In this document: positions 8,533-16,227 of the stretch, piece after piece
Numbering within the stretch: the first letter of the stretch is position 1
How the letters are laid out: each line of letters opens with the position of its first letter
Source: Pseudomonas petrae
GTDB taxonomy: Bacteria > Pseudomonadota > Gammaproteobacteria > Pseudomonadales > Pseudomonadaceae
Reading direction: 5' to 3'
DNA length: 64,000 nt
Assembly (NCBI RefSeq): GCF_021728295.1
Contig: NZ_JAKJXE010000004.1
Location: 372,001-436,000, forward strand
The notes under the pieces: model-generated
Database searches by the model: none
What the model was told of the DNA's origin: nothing
What the model saw: only the letters and a program-made list of their open reading frames with translations
Position numbers and translations under genes: made by a program

Positions 8533-9384
8533 TTACTGAAGCAGTTTCAGAACAGCGGATGGCAGCTGGTTAGCCTGGGCCAGAACAGAGGTGGAAGCTT
8601 GTTGCAGAGTCTGTTGTTTGGTCAGGTTAGCGGTTTCAGCGGCGAAGTCGGTGTCTTGAACGCGGCCCAGTGCTGCGGTGGCGTTTTCGTTAACGTTTTG
8701 CAGGTTGGAGATGGTGCTGGTCAGACGGTTTTGTGCAGCACCCAGGCTCGAACGAGTGCTGTTGATCGTTGCCAGAGCCGCGTCGATTGCCGAGATAGCG
8801 GCGTCGACGTTGGTGTGAGCAGTGGTGTTGTCCGAGCCGCTGATCGAAGTGGCGCCGCTTGCAACGCCCAGTGCCGAAGCAGTGAAGCTGCCAGTCAGAA
8901 CCAGGTCGATGTGGTTCGAAGTACCGGTGTTGGAACCGACTTGCAGGGTTACGGTGCTAGCCGAACCGTCCAGCAGGTTCTTGCCGTTCAGGTTGGTCGA
9001 ACCGGCGATACGGGTCAGTTCGTCCGACATTTGAGCGTATTCGGAGTCCAGAGCACCACGATCAGCAGTACCGTTCGTGTCGTTTCGGGACTGAACAGCC
9101 AGTTCACGCATACGTTGCAGGATGTTGGTCGATTCTTGCAGCGCGCCTTCAGCGGTCTGAGCGATCGAGATGCCGTCGTTGGCGTTCTTGATGGCAACAG
9201 TCTGGCCGCGGATTTGCGAAGTTTCGCGAGTTGCGATCTGCAGGCCGGCTGCGTCGTCTTTAGCGCTGTTGATTTTCAGACCGGAAGACAAACGAGTCAT
9301 CGAAGTCGACAGTGCATCGGAAGCTTTGGCCAGGTTCTTCTGAACTGCCAGGGAAGCTACGTTGGTGTTTACGCCTAAAGCCAT
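8533..9384 (-). CDS. fliC: Flagellin FliC (flagellin 1)
   Basis: 283 residues, the size of P. syringae/P. fluorescens flagellin. N-terminal D0/D1 (MALGVNTNVASLAVQKNL...) and C-terminal D1/D0 (...LTKQQTLQQASTSVLAQANQL..LKLLQ) are canonical. The flg22-equivalent epitope occupies residues 30-51, with core INSAKDDAAGLQIA. The middle domain (about 145-205) is short and crowded with Ser/Thr, the kind of surface that is O-glycosylated in P. syringae flagellin. Monocistronic: own sigma-28 promoter and own terminator. Main structural protein of the filament by position and type. Confidence 0.96.
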   Translation of the reverse strand: MALGVNTNVASLAVQKNLAKASDALSTSMTRLSSGLKINSAKDDAAGLQIATRETSQIRGQTVAIKNANDGISIAQTAEGALQESTNILQRMRELAVQSRNDTNGTADRGALDSEYAQMSDELTRIAGSTNLNGKNLLDGSASTVTLQVGSNTGTSNHIDLVLTGSFTASALGVASGATSISGSDNTTAHTNVDAAISAIDAALATINSTRSSLGAAQNRLTSTISNLQNVNENATAALGRVQDTDFAAETANLTKQQTLQQASTSVLAQANQLPSAVLKLLQ

Positions 9385-9465
9385 GATGAATTCCTCGTTG
9401 GTTGGGTGCTGCGGCTATCCGGCCCTGGCAAGCGCCGGGTGTGGCCTAGAGAACCTACGTAATGT

Positions 9466-9492
9466 TTATCGTCGCGGTTGTCAGGAGCTTGA
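9466..9492 (-). promoter_or_regulatory. Sigma-28 (FliA) promoter of fliC
   Basis: Minus strand: TCAAG, 14 bases, GACGATAA. This fits TAAAG-N14-GCCGATAA, the FliA consensus, with exact spacing. Predicted start near 9458, where the transcript begins GTAGGTTCTC, giving a leader of about 74 bases. Confidence 0.85.
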
Positions 9493-9615
9493 GGGCTTTT
9501 TCAAATTTATTTGCCACCAGAGCGCCACCCCCGCATTTTGTTGTCCGGGGATACACAGCGTTTCGGCGCAACCCCTGCAAGCTTTAACCTGACACAGCGA
9601 TTTGTTAACCAGTTC

Positions 9616-9648
9616 TCAAAAAGACGGGCGCCCCCTACGGCGCGCCCG
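9616..9648 (-). terminator. Intrinsic terminator after flagellin 2
   Basis: CGGGCGC (9625-9631) pairs with GCGCCCG (9642-9648); on the minus strand a short T run (complement of CAAAAAG at 9617-9623) follows. It separates the two flagellin genes into independent transcripts. Confidence 0.75.
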
Positions 9649-9682
9649 GTTGCGGTTGCCCCTATCTATAGAGGCGTGTGGG

Positions 9683-10813
9683 TTATTGGAGGAGCTTGAG
9701 GACGGCTGCCGGTAATTGGTTGGCTTGGGCCAGGACTGCTGTGGAGGCTTGCTGGAGGGTTTGTTGTTTAGTCATCTCCGCGGTTTCTGCAGCGAAGTCG
9801 ACGTCTTCGATCTGGCCTCGGGATGCAGTGGCGTTCTTCGTCATGTTCTGAAGGTTTTCCATGGCGCTCATCATGCGGTTCTGATTGGCGCCCAGATCAG
9901 CTCGGGCGGAGTTGATCTTGCCGATCGCTGCGTCAATGGCCTTGATGGTGTATTCGATGTTCTCGGTACGAGCAGGTTTGTTGAGAGCCTCATCCGCTGA
10001 CTTCGCATCGCCAAGGATTTTCTCAGCGTCAGTCACCGCCTTTTTTGCGAGATTAAGGGTGTCGACATCGGTTTGCGCAGGCGTCTGGATGCCTGCAAAT
10101 GTCGCCTCGGCTGCAATGAGCCCAGTCTTCGCTGTCTCAATGTCGGCCGCCATCTGCGGCGTAACGGTATTGACTATGTTTCTCGACCCGCTGCCGTCAA
10201 TTGATAGCGGCGTGTAATCACCTTTGACGATCTCTCGCGAGCCCGAATGAGTGGTGGTTCCAAGCACAGCCGCCCGACCTTCGGTCGCCACAAATATTGA
10301 TTCGGATGAGAAGTCGTCACTCAATGTAAGGCTGATCTTCTCAGTAGCGCCAACATTCGCACCAATCTGAAAACTCAGTTCCCCCGCACTTCCATCCAGC
10401 AAATTTAACTCAGCGCCGAACGTTGTGCCTTTGGCAGTCCTGGACACTTCGGCTGTCAGTTTCAGGAACTCGGCGTTCAGTGCATCCCTTTCTTTCGGCC
10501 CTTTATCACCGTTGGCAGCCTGCACCGCGAGGTCGCGCATCCGCTGCAAGTTATTCAAAGACTGATCCAACGCTCCTTCAGCAGTTTGAATAATGGATAT
10601 AGCCGCCCCCGCATTCCGCGTCGCGACAGTCATGCCACGTATTTGGGTCGTCAACCGAGTGGCAAGCTGTAATCCAGCAGCATCGTCCTTGGCAGTATTG
10701 ATCCGCAGCCCAGAAGACAGCCGGGTCATGGCGGTGCTCAGCGAATCGGAAGACCTGTTCAAGTTTCGCTGAACAGACAGCGACGCAATATTGGTATTTA
10801 CGGTTAAAGCCAT
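9683..10813 (-). CDS. Second flagellin (flagellin 2)
   Basis: 376 residues from the ATG at 10813 (MALTVNTNIASLSVQRNLNRSSD); a longer reading to 10939 runs through the promoter and leader and is rejected. D0/D1 ends match flagellin well, including C-terminal DFAAETAEMTKQQTLQQAS. The middle differs from flagellin 1: it is about 100 residues longer and contains a predicted helical stretch at about 235-300 (ADIETAKTGLIAAEATFAG..., LNLAKKAVTDAEKILGDAKSADEALN) in place of a Ser/Thr-rich loop. The flg22-equivalent differs at three positions (R for K, T for S, L for I). It has its own sigma-28 promoter and terminator. Likely a minor or alternative filament subunit. Confidence 0.9.
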   Translation of the reverse strand: MALTVNTNIASLSVQRNLNRSSDSLSTAMTRLSSGLRINTAKDDAAGLQLATRLTTQIRGMTVATRNAGAAISIIQTAEGALDQSLNNLQRMRDLAVQAANGDKGPKERDALNAEFLKLTAEVSRTAKGTTFGAELNLLDGSAGELSFQIGANVGATEKISLTLSDDFSSESIFVATEGRAAVLGTTTHSGSREIVKGDYTPLSIDGSGSRNIVNTVTPQMAADIETAKTGLIAAEATFAGIQTPAQTDVDTLNLAKKAVTDAEKILGDAKSADEALNKPARTENIEYTIKAIDAAIGKINSARADLGANQNRMMSAMENLQNMTKNATASRGQIEDVDFAAETAEMTKQQTLQQASTAVLAQANQLPAAVLKLLQ

Positions 10814-10892
10814 TTTGAATTCCTCGTTGATAGAAACGGAGGGTTCTCTAACATCGGGGAAGTCCATTTCTCCCGGAGAACCTACAGTCCCG

Positions 10893-10919
10893 GTATCGAC
10901 GATCTGCACATTGACTTTA
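10893..10919 (-). promoter_or_regulatory. Sigma-28 (FliA) promoter of flagellin 2
   Basis: Minus strand: TAAAG, 14 bases, GTCGATAC, with consensus spacing. Predicted start near 10885, where the transcript again begins GTAGGTTCTC, giving a leader of about 72 bases. Confidence 0.8.
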
Positions 10920-11010
10920 ACAACACACACGTCGCGCAAGCTGCGCCATCACGACACATGAAGGGTAATAAAACAGCTAAGCCTTTAAATGGGCTGGATA
11001 TAAAAAAACT

Positions 11011-11033
11011 AAAAAAAAAGACCCATCGGGGCC
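11011..11033 (-). terminator. Intrinsic terminator after the maf operon
   Basis: Minus strand: GGCCC, loop CGAT, GGGTC, then nine T. The stem is 5 pairs with one G-U. It ends the maf/82-residue gene transcript and isolates the flagellin 2 promoter. Confidence 0.75.
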
Positions 11034-11099
11034 GCTCAATTCAGATCAAACTGAAACTAACGTAGGAATTTTCTCTAACTTCCCCACAACAGGAAAGTG

Positions 11100-11348
11100 T
11101 CAGATGTCGAGAAACTCAACTTCAAGCCAATCCGCCACCCCCAACCAGTCCTGCCGCTCCTGACACGCCAGAATCGCACTCAACACCCTCTCCCATTCGG
11201 CCTGTCTCTCCGCAGGAACCCCGTCCATCAAAGGCAGCGACCGATCAATCAGTTCGACCATCTTCAGCGCCCCTTCGATATCGCGGCCCAGGCGAAACAG
11301 CTTCGCGCATTCGCGGGCTTCTTCTACAACGTGTTCAGGCAGAGTCAT
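11100..11348 (-). CDS. Small protein of unknown function, coupled to maf
   Basis: 82 residues, helical and acidic, no signal peptide or membrane segment: MTLPEHVVEEARECAKLFRLG...LPLMDGVPAERQAEWERVLSAILACQERQDWLGVADWLEVEFLDI. I do not recognise a named family. Its start overlaps the maf stop by 4 bases (ATGA), which implies translational coupling, and a terminator follows it. Size and helix content would suit a chaperone or accessory factor for Maf or flagellin 2, but that is inference from position only. Confidence 0.75.
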   Translation of the reverse strand: MTLPEHVVEEARECAKLFRLGRDIEGALKMVELIDRSLPLMDGVPAERQAEWERVLSAILACQERQDWLGVADWLEVEFLDI

Positions 11349-12640
11349 GGCGCGGTCCAGTCCGGGTCGAAGTCGGCGCCGGTGATGAGTGCACCGTCGC
11401 GGCTGGTGTTGAGGAACGTGACCTCTGGGTGGCGGGCTATGAAGCGTTCGAGTTCGATGAGGTAGCTGCGGAAATTGAGCTGCGTCTTGACCTTGTTGCC
11501 ACGGCCGTCGCGGACCCAGTGTTTGGCGATGCCCAGCGCAGGCCCCAGATCGCCGTCCTGCCAGCCGGTGTGGGTCTTGCCGCCGGGGAAGGCGAAGTCG
11601 GCGCCGAACAGGGTGATCCGCGCGGCGCCCATTTTGACGGCGAGGTCGACGGCGGGATGAATGACGCTGCCGCCCACGTGCAGGGTGGCCTTGGGAATCT
11701 GCTCACGCAGCCGGGCATACAGCGGGCTGGTGGAATAGCCGACGTAGCGCGGGCCTTGCCATGCCTGCAGCATTCCGGCGTCCTGGCCCGGCACATAGAC
11801 CAGCGCGATGTGCGCCGAATCCTCGGCGGGGAGATGCCGCGGGGTGATGCGGTGGTCGATGCTCACGACTACATCCGGCCTGATGCCCTGGTTGCGCAGC
11901 GGCACGTAGGCCGTGTCGACGCACATGATCAGCGGCCGGTTCGCGCTGTTTGACGTGCTCAAGAGGCGCGGCAAATGCTGTTGCAGACTCGGCCCCGTGG
12001 CGATGACGAACACGTCGCACCCAGACTGCGTGGCAAACAACGCGGCGACGTCGGTGTCCTGTTGCAGCAGGGCCCTGCCCTGTTCCAGCAGGCGCGCGTT
12101 GTCGGGGGTGTCAGCGGCGAACGCCTGATTGTTGAAGCCGACGTGCACTTCGCTGACCAGCCGATCGCGGATCCGCGCGCTGCTGTCGTCGGCCAGCACC
12201 AGTTCGGCGGGCAGCGCGAAGAATGGCAGCTGAATCTCGCTGCGGGCGTCGGCATACGCGAGGTTCACCCTCGGGTCGGACAGCCAGTCATCCTGCTCCA
12301 GCAGTTGCAGCACCAGGGCGAACAACGCGCCATTGAGGATGTGGACGTGCAGCGTTTGCAGAGAATGTCCGGCCAGCACCACGCGCTGCAGATCGCCGAG
12401 GGCGGTACCGTAAAGATGCACGACGGGGCTGCTAGCTGAAAGGCTTTGCGCCTGGGTTTGCGCTTCGGCGAGGCGATCATGGCGGCTGGTGAGCTGAACG
12501 CCGCCAATGATAAGGGTCGATTGTCGGCCTTCGATCAACTGCGCGGGAATGGCGTCGGCATCTTCGGCGCGCAACCGCTGCGCCACGTCGGGCCAGCGCT
12601 GTTCGATCACGGCGAGGTTGCCCTGGAGAAACTCGCTCAT
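11345..12640 (-). CDS. Maf-type motility accessory factor, flagellin glycosyltransferase
   Basis: 431 residues from the ATG at 12640 (MSEFLQGNLAVIEQRWPD); an in-frame extension to 12829 crosses a strong hairpin and is not used. The centre (about 210-375) carries the MAF_flag10/DUF115 pattern: VIATGPSLQQHLP, IRPDVVVSIDHR, HVGGSVIHPAVDLAVKMGAARITLFGADFAF, and VRDGRGNKVKTQLNF. Maf proteins transfer nonulosonic acids (pseudaminic or legionaminic acid) from CMP to flagellin Ser/Thr before export. The pseudaminic acid genes a few kb upstream and the flagellin genes next door fit that role. Substrate specificity is inferred from the neighbours. Confidence 0.85.
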   Translation of the reverse strand: MSEFLQGNLAVIEQRWPDVAQRLRAEDADAIPAQLIEGRQSTLIIGGVQLTSRHDRLAEAQTQAQSLSASSPVVHLYGTALGDLQRVVLAGHSLQTLHVHILNGALFALVLQLLEQDDWLSDPRVNLAYADARSEIQLPFFALPAELVLADDSSARIRDRLVSEVHVGFNNQAFAADTPDNARLLEQGRALLQQDTDVAALFATQSGCDVFVIATGPSLQQHLPRLLSTSNSANRPLIMCVDTAYVPLRNQGIRPDVVVSIDHRITPRHLPAEDSAHIALVYVPGQDAGMLQAWQGPRYVGYSTSPLYARLREQIPKATLHVGGSVIHPAVDLAVKMGAARITLFGADFAFPGGKTHTGWQDGDLGPALGIAKHWVRDGRGNKVKTQLNFRSYLIELERFIARHPEVTFLNTSRDGALITGADFDPDWTAP

Positions 12641-12689
12641 GACGGCAGTCCTGTCGGTTTGGCACGGCGTTCCGTGAGAGGTGCAGAAC

Positions 12690-12728
12690 GCACAACGGCG
12701 ACCTGAAAAATCAGCGTCGCCGTTGTGC
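12690..12728. other. Long perfect intergenic hairpin
   Basis: GCACAACGGCGAC (12690-12702) pairs perfectly with GTCGCCGTTGTGC (12716-12728), and the inner CTGA/TCAG also pair around an AAAA loop, giving about 17 base pairs with one bulged base. It lies between the KAS III gene and maf. No T run follows on either strand, so it is not a standard intrinsic terminator; it may stabilise mRNA or attenuate maf expression. Confidence 0.7.
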
Positions 12729-12756
12729 AGGCTGGAGGCAGCCCGGTGACGCGATG

Positions 12757-13692
12757 TCAGGGACGATAAAGGATCGCCGAGCCCCACGACAAGCCCACGC
12801 CGAAACCGCTGACCGCGATGCGTTTCCACGTGGCGTTCATGACGTGTTTTTCCAGCAGCAGCGGAATGCTGGAAGACACCGTGTTACCGGTCTCGAGCAT
12901 GTCCTTGACGAATTTCTCCGGCGACTTGCCGTCTTCGAACCGACGGGCGACCGCATCGACGATGGCCGCGCTGCCCTGGTGGATGCAGAACGCATCGACG
13001 TCGGAGGATTGCAGGCCGGAGTCTTCGAGCAATTCGTTGAGGTGCGCAGGCACTTTGACCAGCGCGAAGTTGAACACCTGACGCCCGTTCATGTAGAACG
13101 CGCCGTCGGTGGTCTTGAGGAACTCTGCGCCCGAGCCATCCGTGCCGAACTTGGATTTACCCAGCTGCCATGGTGCGTCGTCGCTCATCCAGGTCGCCGT
13201 CGCGGCATCGCCGAAGAGCATGGTGGTGTTGCGGTCTTCCGGGTTGACGATCTTGGAATACGGATCGGCGGTGACCAGCAGGCCGTTTTTCAACCCGGTC
13301 GCTTCCATGAAGCCTTTCAGCGCATAGATGCCGTAGACGTAGCCCGAGCAGCCGAGGGAGATGTCGAACGCGGCGACGTGGGTCGGCAGGCCGAGTTTGT
13401 GTTGAACGATGGCGGCCGTGTGCGGCAGGCCTTCTTCGTCGCCGTTCTGGGTGACAACGATCAGTGCGTCGATGGCGTCCCGCGACAGCCCGGGGTTGTT
13501 GGCGAACAGCTGGTTGACCGCTTCGACGCACAGGTCCGAGGTTTCCTGGGTGTCGTCTTTGCGCGGCAGAAAAGCAGAACCGATCTTGCCAAGGATGAAG
13601 TCTTCATCCTTTCCGAATTTGGCACCCTGGGCGTAATTGTCGACGCCGGCTGTGGGCACATAACTCGCTATGCTCTTGATGCCAATCATCAT
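12757..13692 (-). CDS. KAS III-like enzyme (FabH family) of the flagellin island
   Basis: 311 residues. Thiolase fold with the full KAS III triad: Cys115 (SLGCSGYVYG), His238 (FCIHQGS) and Asn270 (TGNTVSS). It differs from housekeeping FabH in active-site context (HQGS instead of HQAN) and by its location beside maf. In P. syringae a KAS III gene occupies the same place between the flagellin glycosyltransferase genes and fliC. It probably makes or transfers a short acyl group for a flagellar sugar; the acceptor is unknown. A 1.1 kb REPIN array lies upstream, and I found no sigma-54 site there. Confidence 0.85.
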   Translation of the reverse strand: MMIGIKSIASYVPTAGVDNYAQGAKFGKDEDFILGKIGSAFLPRKDDTQETSDLCVEAVNQLFANNPGLSRDAIDALIVVTQNGDEEGLPHTAAIVQHKLGLPTHVAAFDISLGCSGYVYGIYALKGFMEATGLKNGLLVTADPYSKIVNPEDRNTTMLFGDAATATWMSDDAPWQLGKSKFGTDGSGAEFLKTTDGAFYMNGRQVFNFALVKVPAHLNELLEDSGLQSSDVDAFCIHQGSAAIVDAVARRFEDGKSPEKFVKDMLETGNTVSSSIPLLLEKHVMNATWKRIAVSGFGVGLSWGSAILYRP

Positions 13693-14010
13693 GGCTTCCC
13701 AATAAAAAACTGCTGAACATCACCCGGCGCGGTTAGGCGGGGCGTTATAAATCCGGGGCTTGCGGCCTGAAAAAAAGGCGACGTACACATCAGGGCGACA
13801 CCAGAATCGCTCTGGAATCAGCCCGACGACGTCACGGCCCGCCAACACGATACAGTGAAGATGCCCGTTATGACCCACAGGTCACCAAAAGTTTTACAAG
13901 CTTTTAGCTGACCGACGGGTGCTGCGCAACAGGAGATCGCTGCTCAGACAGGTAATTGACATGAAGATGTCACGGGATTGTGGCGGGTAGTTGAGCGCCC
14001 GCGCGGCTTT

Positions 14011-15104
14011 GGTGGGACGGGCTTCAGCCGGGAAGAGGCCCTGATATGCGCCGTCAATTTCGCGGTTTGACGAATGCCGCCTTCCCGGCTAAAGCCGGTC
14101 CTACATTGGCGTTCACAGCCAATCTCACTGACTGCACGCGTGCTTTAGTAGGACCGGCTTCAGCCGGGAAGAGGCCCTGATATGCGCCGTCAATTTCGCG
14201 GTGTGACGAATGCCGTCTTCCCGGCTAAAGCCGGTCCTACATTGGCGTTCACAGCCAATCTCACTGACTGCACGCGTGCTTTAGTGGGACCGGCTTCAGC
14301 CGGGAAGAGGCCCTGATATGCGCCGTCAATTTCGCGGTGTGACGAATGCCGCCTTCCCGGCTAAAGCCGGTCCTACATTGGCGTTCACAGCCAATCTCAC
14401 TGACTGCACGCGTGCTTTAGTAGGACCGGCTTCAGCCGGGAAGAGGCCCTTGTGTGCGCCGACAATTTTGCGGTGTGACGAATGCCGTCTTCCCGGCTGA
14501 AGCCGGTCCCACATCTGCGTTCACAGCCAATCTCACTGACTGCACGCGTGCTTTAGTAGGACCGGCTTCAGCCGGGAAGAGGCCCTGATATGCACTCTCA
14601 ATTTCGCGGTGTGACGAATGCCGCCTTCCCGGCTAAAGCCGGTCCCACATCTGCGTTCACACCCAATCTCACTGACTGCACGCATTGTTTTGGTGGGACC
14701 GGCTTCAGCCGGGAAGAGGCCCTTGTGTGCGCCGACAATTTCGCGGTGTGACGAATGCCGTCTTCCCGGCTGAAGCCGGCCCCACATTTGCGTTCACAGC
14801 CAATCTCACTGACTGCACGCGTGCTTTAGTAGGACCGGCTTCAGCCGGGAAGAGGCCCTAATATGCGCCGTCAATTTCGCGGTGTAGCGTATGCCGTATT
14901 CCCGGCTAAAGCCGGTCCTACATTCGCGTTCACAGCCAATCTCACTGGCTGCACGCGTGCTTTAGTAGGACCGGCTTCAGCCGGGAAGAGGCCCTTGTGT
15001 GCGCCGACAATTTTGCGGTGTGACGAATGCCGTCTTCCCGGCTGAAGCCAGTCCTACATTCGCGTTCACAGCCAATTCGCGGCTAAGGCCGGTCCTGTAT
15101 TTGC
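14011..15104. repeat. Tandem array of eight 136-bp REPIN units
   Basis: The gap 13693-15104 holds no gene. From about 14011 the same unit repeats: GGACCGGCTTCAGCCGGGAA, a 50-base spacer, the inverted REP CTTCCCGGCTAAAGCCGGTC, then a 50-base linker. The motif GCTTCAGCCG starts at 14021, 14157, 14293, 14429, 14565, 14702, 14838 and 14974, so the period is 136 bases (once 137). Copies differ only by scattered substitutions. Any ORF read here is a translation of the repeat. The stretch 13693-14000 shows nothing I can name. Confidence 0.92.
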
Positions 15105-16157
15105 CTAACCCACCACATCCCAATTCAACGCGGTGCCGCGTTTCAGCGCGTGCCGGGCTTTGCGCCCCAGCACGGCATCGATATGTTTGGGGGCAAGGCC
15201 GAGACCGGGGCGAATGGCGCGGACGTTGTCTGTGCTGAAGGCCTCGCCCTCGGCGATGTCCCGCACCACGTACAACGAGCGGCGGTATTGCAGCGATTTC
15301 TGTTCGGCTTCGGTAGCGCCGTATTGCACGCGGCCCATGCCTTGCCAGGCGCGTTCGGTTTCGATGACCAGGCTGGCCATTTCCCCCGGTTCCAGGGAAA
15401 AACTGGCGTCGACCCCGCCATCGGCGCGGTCCAGGGTGAAGTGCTTTTCGATGACCGTCGCGCCCATGGCCACCGCCGCCACCGACACGCCAACGCCCAT
15501 GGTGTGATCCGACAAGCCCACCTGGCAGCCGAACAACCCGGCGAGGTGCGGAATCGTGCGGACGTGGCTGTTGGCCGGTGTCGCCGGATAGGTGCTGGTG
15601 CATTTGAGCAGCACCAGATCCTTACATCCTGCGGCCCGCGCCGCACGGACGCTTTCGTCCAGCTCGGCGATGCTGGCCATGCCGGTGGAAATGATCATCG
15701 GTTTGCCGGTGGCCGCCACTTTGCGGATCAGCGGGATGTCGGTGTTCTCAAAGCTGGCGATCTTGTAGGCCGGCACGTCGAGGCTTTCGAGAAAGTCCAC
15801 GGCGGTCTCATCAAAGGGCGTGGAAAACGCCAGCAGTCCCAGTTCCTTGGCCCGGGCGAAGATCGGCGCGTGCCACTCCCACGGCGTATGCGCCTGTTCA
15901 TACAGCGCATACAGCGAGGTCCCGGCCCACAAGCTGTTGGGGTCTTTGATGAAGAACTCGCCCTCGGCGATGTCCAGGGTCATGGTGTCAGCGGTGTAGG
16001 TCTGCAACTTGAGCGCATGGGCGCCCGCCTTGGCGGCAGCCTCGACGATGCGCAACGCCTGCTCCAGCGACTGATTATGGTTGCCGCTCATCTCGGCAAT
16101 GATGAACGGCGGCGCGTCGGGGCCGATGGTTCGCGAACCGATCTTGAAAGCATTCAT
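15105..16157 (-). CDS. pseI: PseI, pseudaminic acid synthase
   Basis: 350 residues. NeuB-type TIM barrel (about 1-270) followed by a C-terminal SAF/antifreeze-like domain (about 285-345, RRSLYVVRDIAEGEAFSTDNVRAIRPG). PseI-type signatures are FIIAEMSGNHNQSLEQA and LYALYEQAHTPWEWH, which separate it from sialic and legionaminic acid synthases. It condenses 2,4-diacetamido-2,4,6-trideoxy-L-altrose with phosphoenolpyruvate to pseudaminic acid. Last gene of the pse run, directly before the REPIN array. Confidence 0.93.
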   Translation of the reverse strand: MNAFKIGSRTIGPDAPPFIIAEMSGNHNQSLEQALRIVEAAAKAGAHALKLQTYTADTMTLDIAEGEFFIKDPNSLWAGTSLYALYEQAHTPWEWHAPIFARAKELGLLAFSTPFDETAVDFLESLDVPAYKIASFENTDIPLIRKVAATGKPMIISTGMASIAELDESVRAARAAGCKDLVLLKCTSTYPATPANSHVRTIPHLAGLFGCQVGLSDHTMGVGVSVAAVAMGATVIEKHFTLDRADGGVDASFSLEPGEMASLVIETERAWQGMGRVQYGATEAEQKSLQYRRSLYVVRDIAEGEAFSTDNVRAIRPGLGLAPKHIDAVLGRKARHALKRGTALNWDVVG

Positions 16158-16227
16158 CGTTGCTCACTCGCTGCACTGACATCGGCCGGCACCGGGCCGG
16201 ACGGAAGAAATATGAACGGGCAGCGGC

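Noticed and set aside
10814..10939. 42-residue extension of flagellin 2
   Set aside because: It would run through the sigma-28 promoter and leader; flagellins begin MALTVNTN at the ATG at 10813.
14318..15045. Small proteins of about 60-84 residues in the repeat array
   Set aside because: Each is the same repeat unit read in frame; there is no ribosome site and the frames are copies of one another.
14011..15104. CRISPR array
   Set aside because: The regular repeats are 136 bases, palindromic REP pairs with near-identical spacers, no unique spacers and no cas genes.
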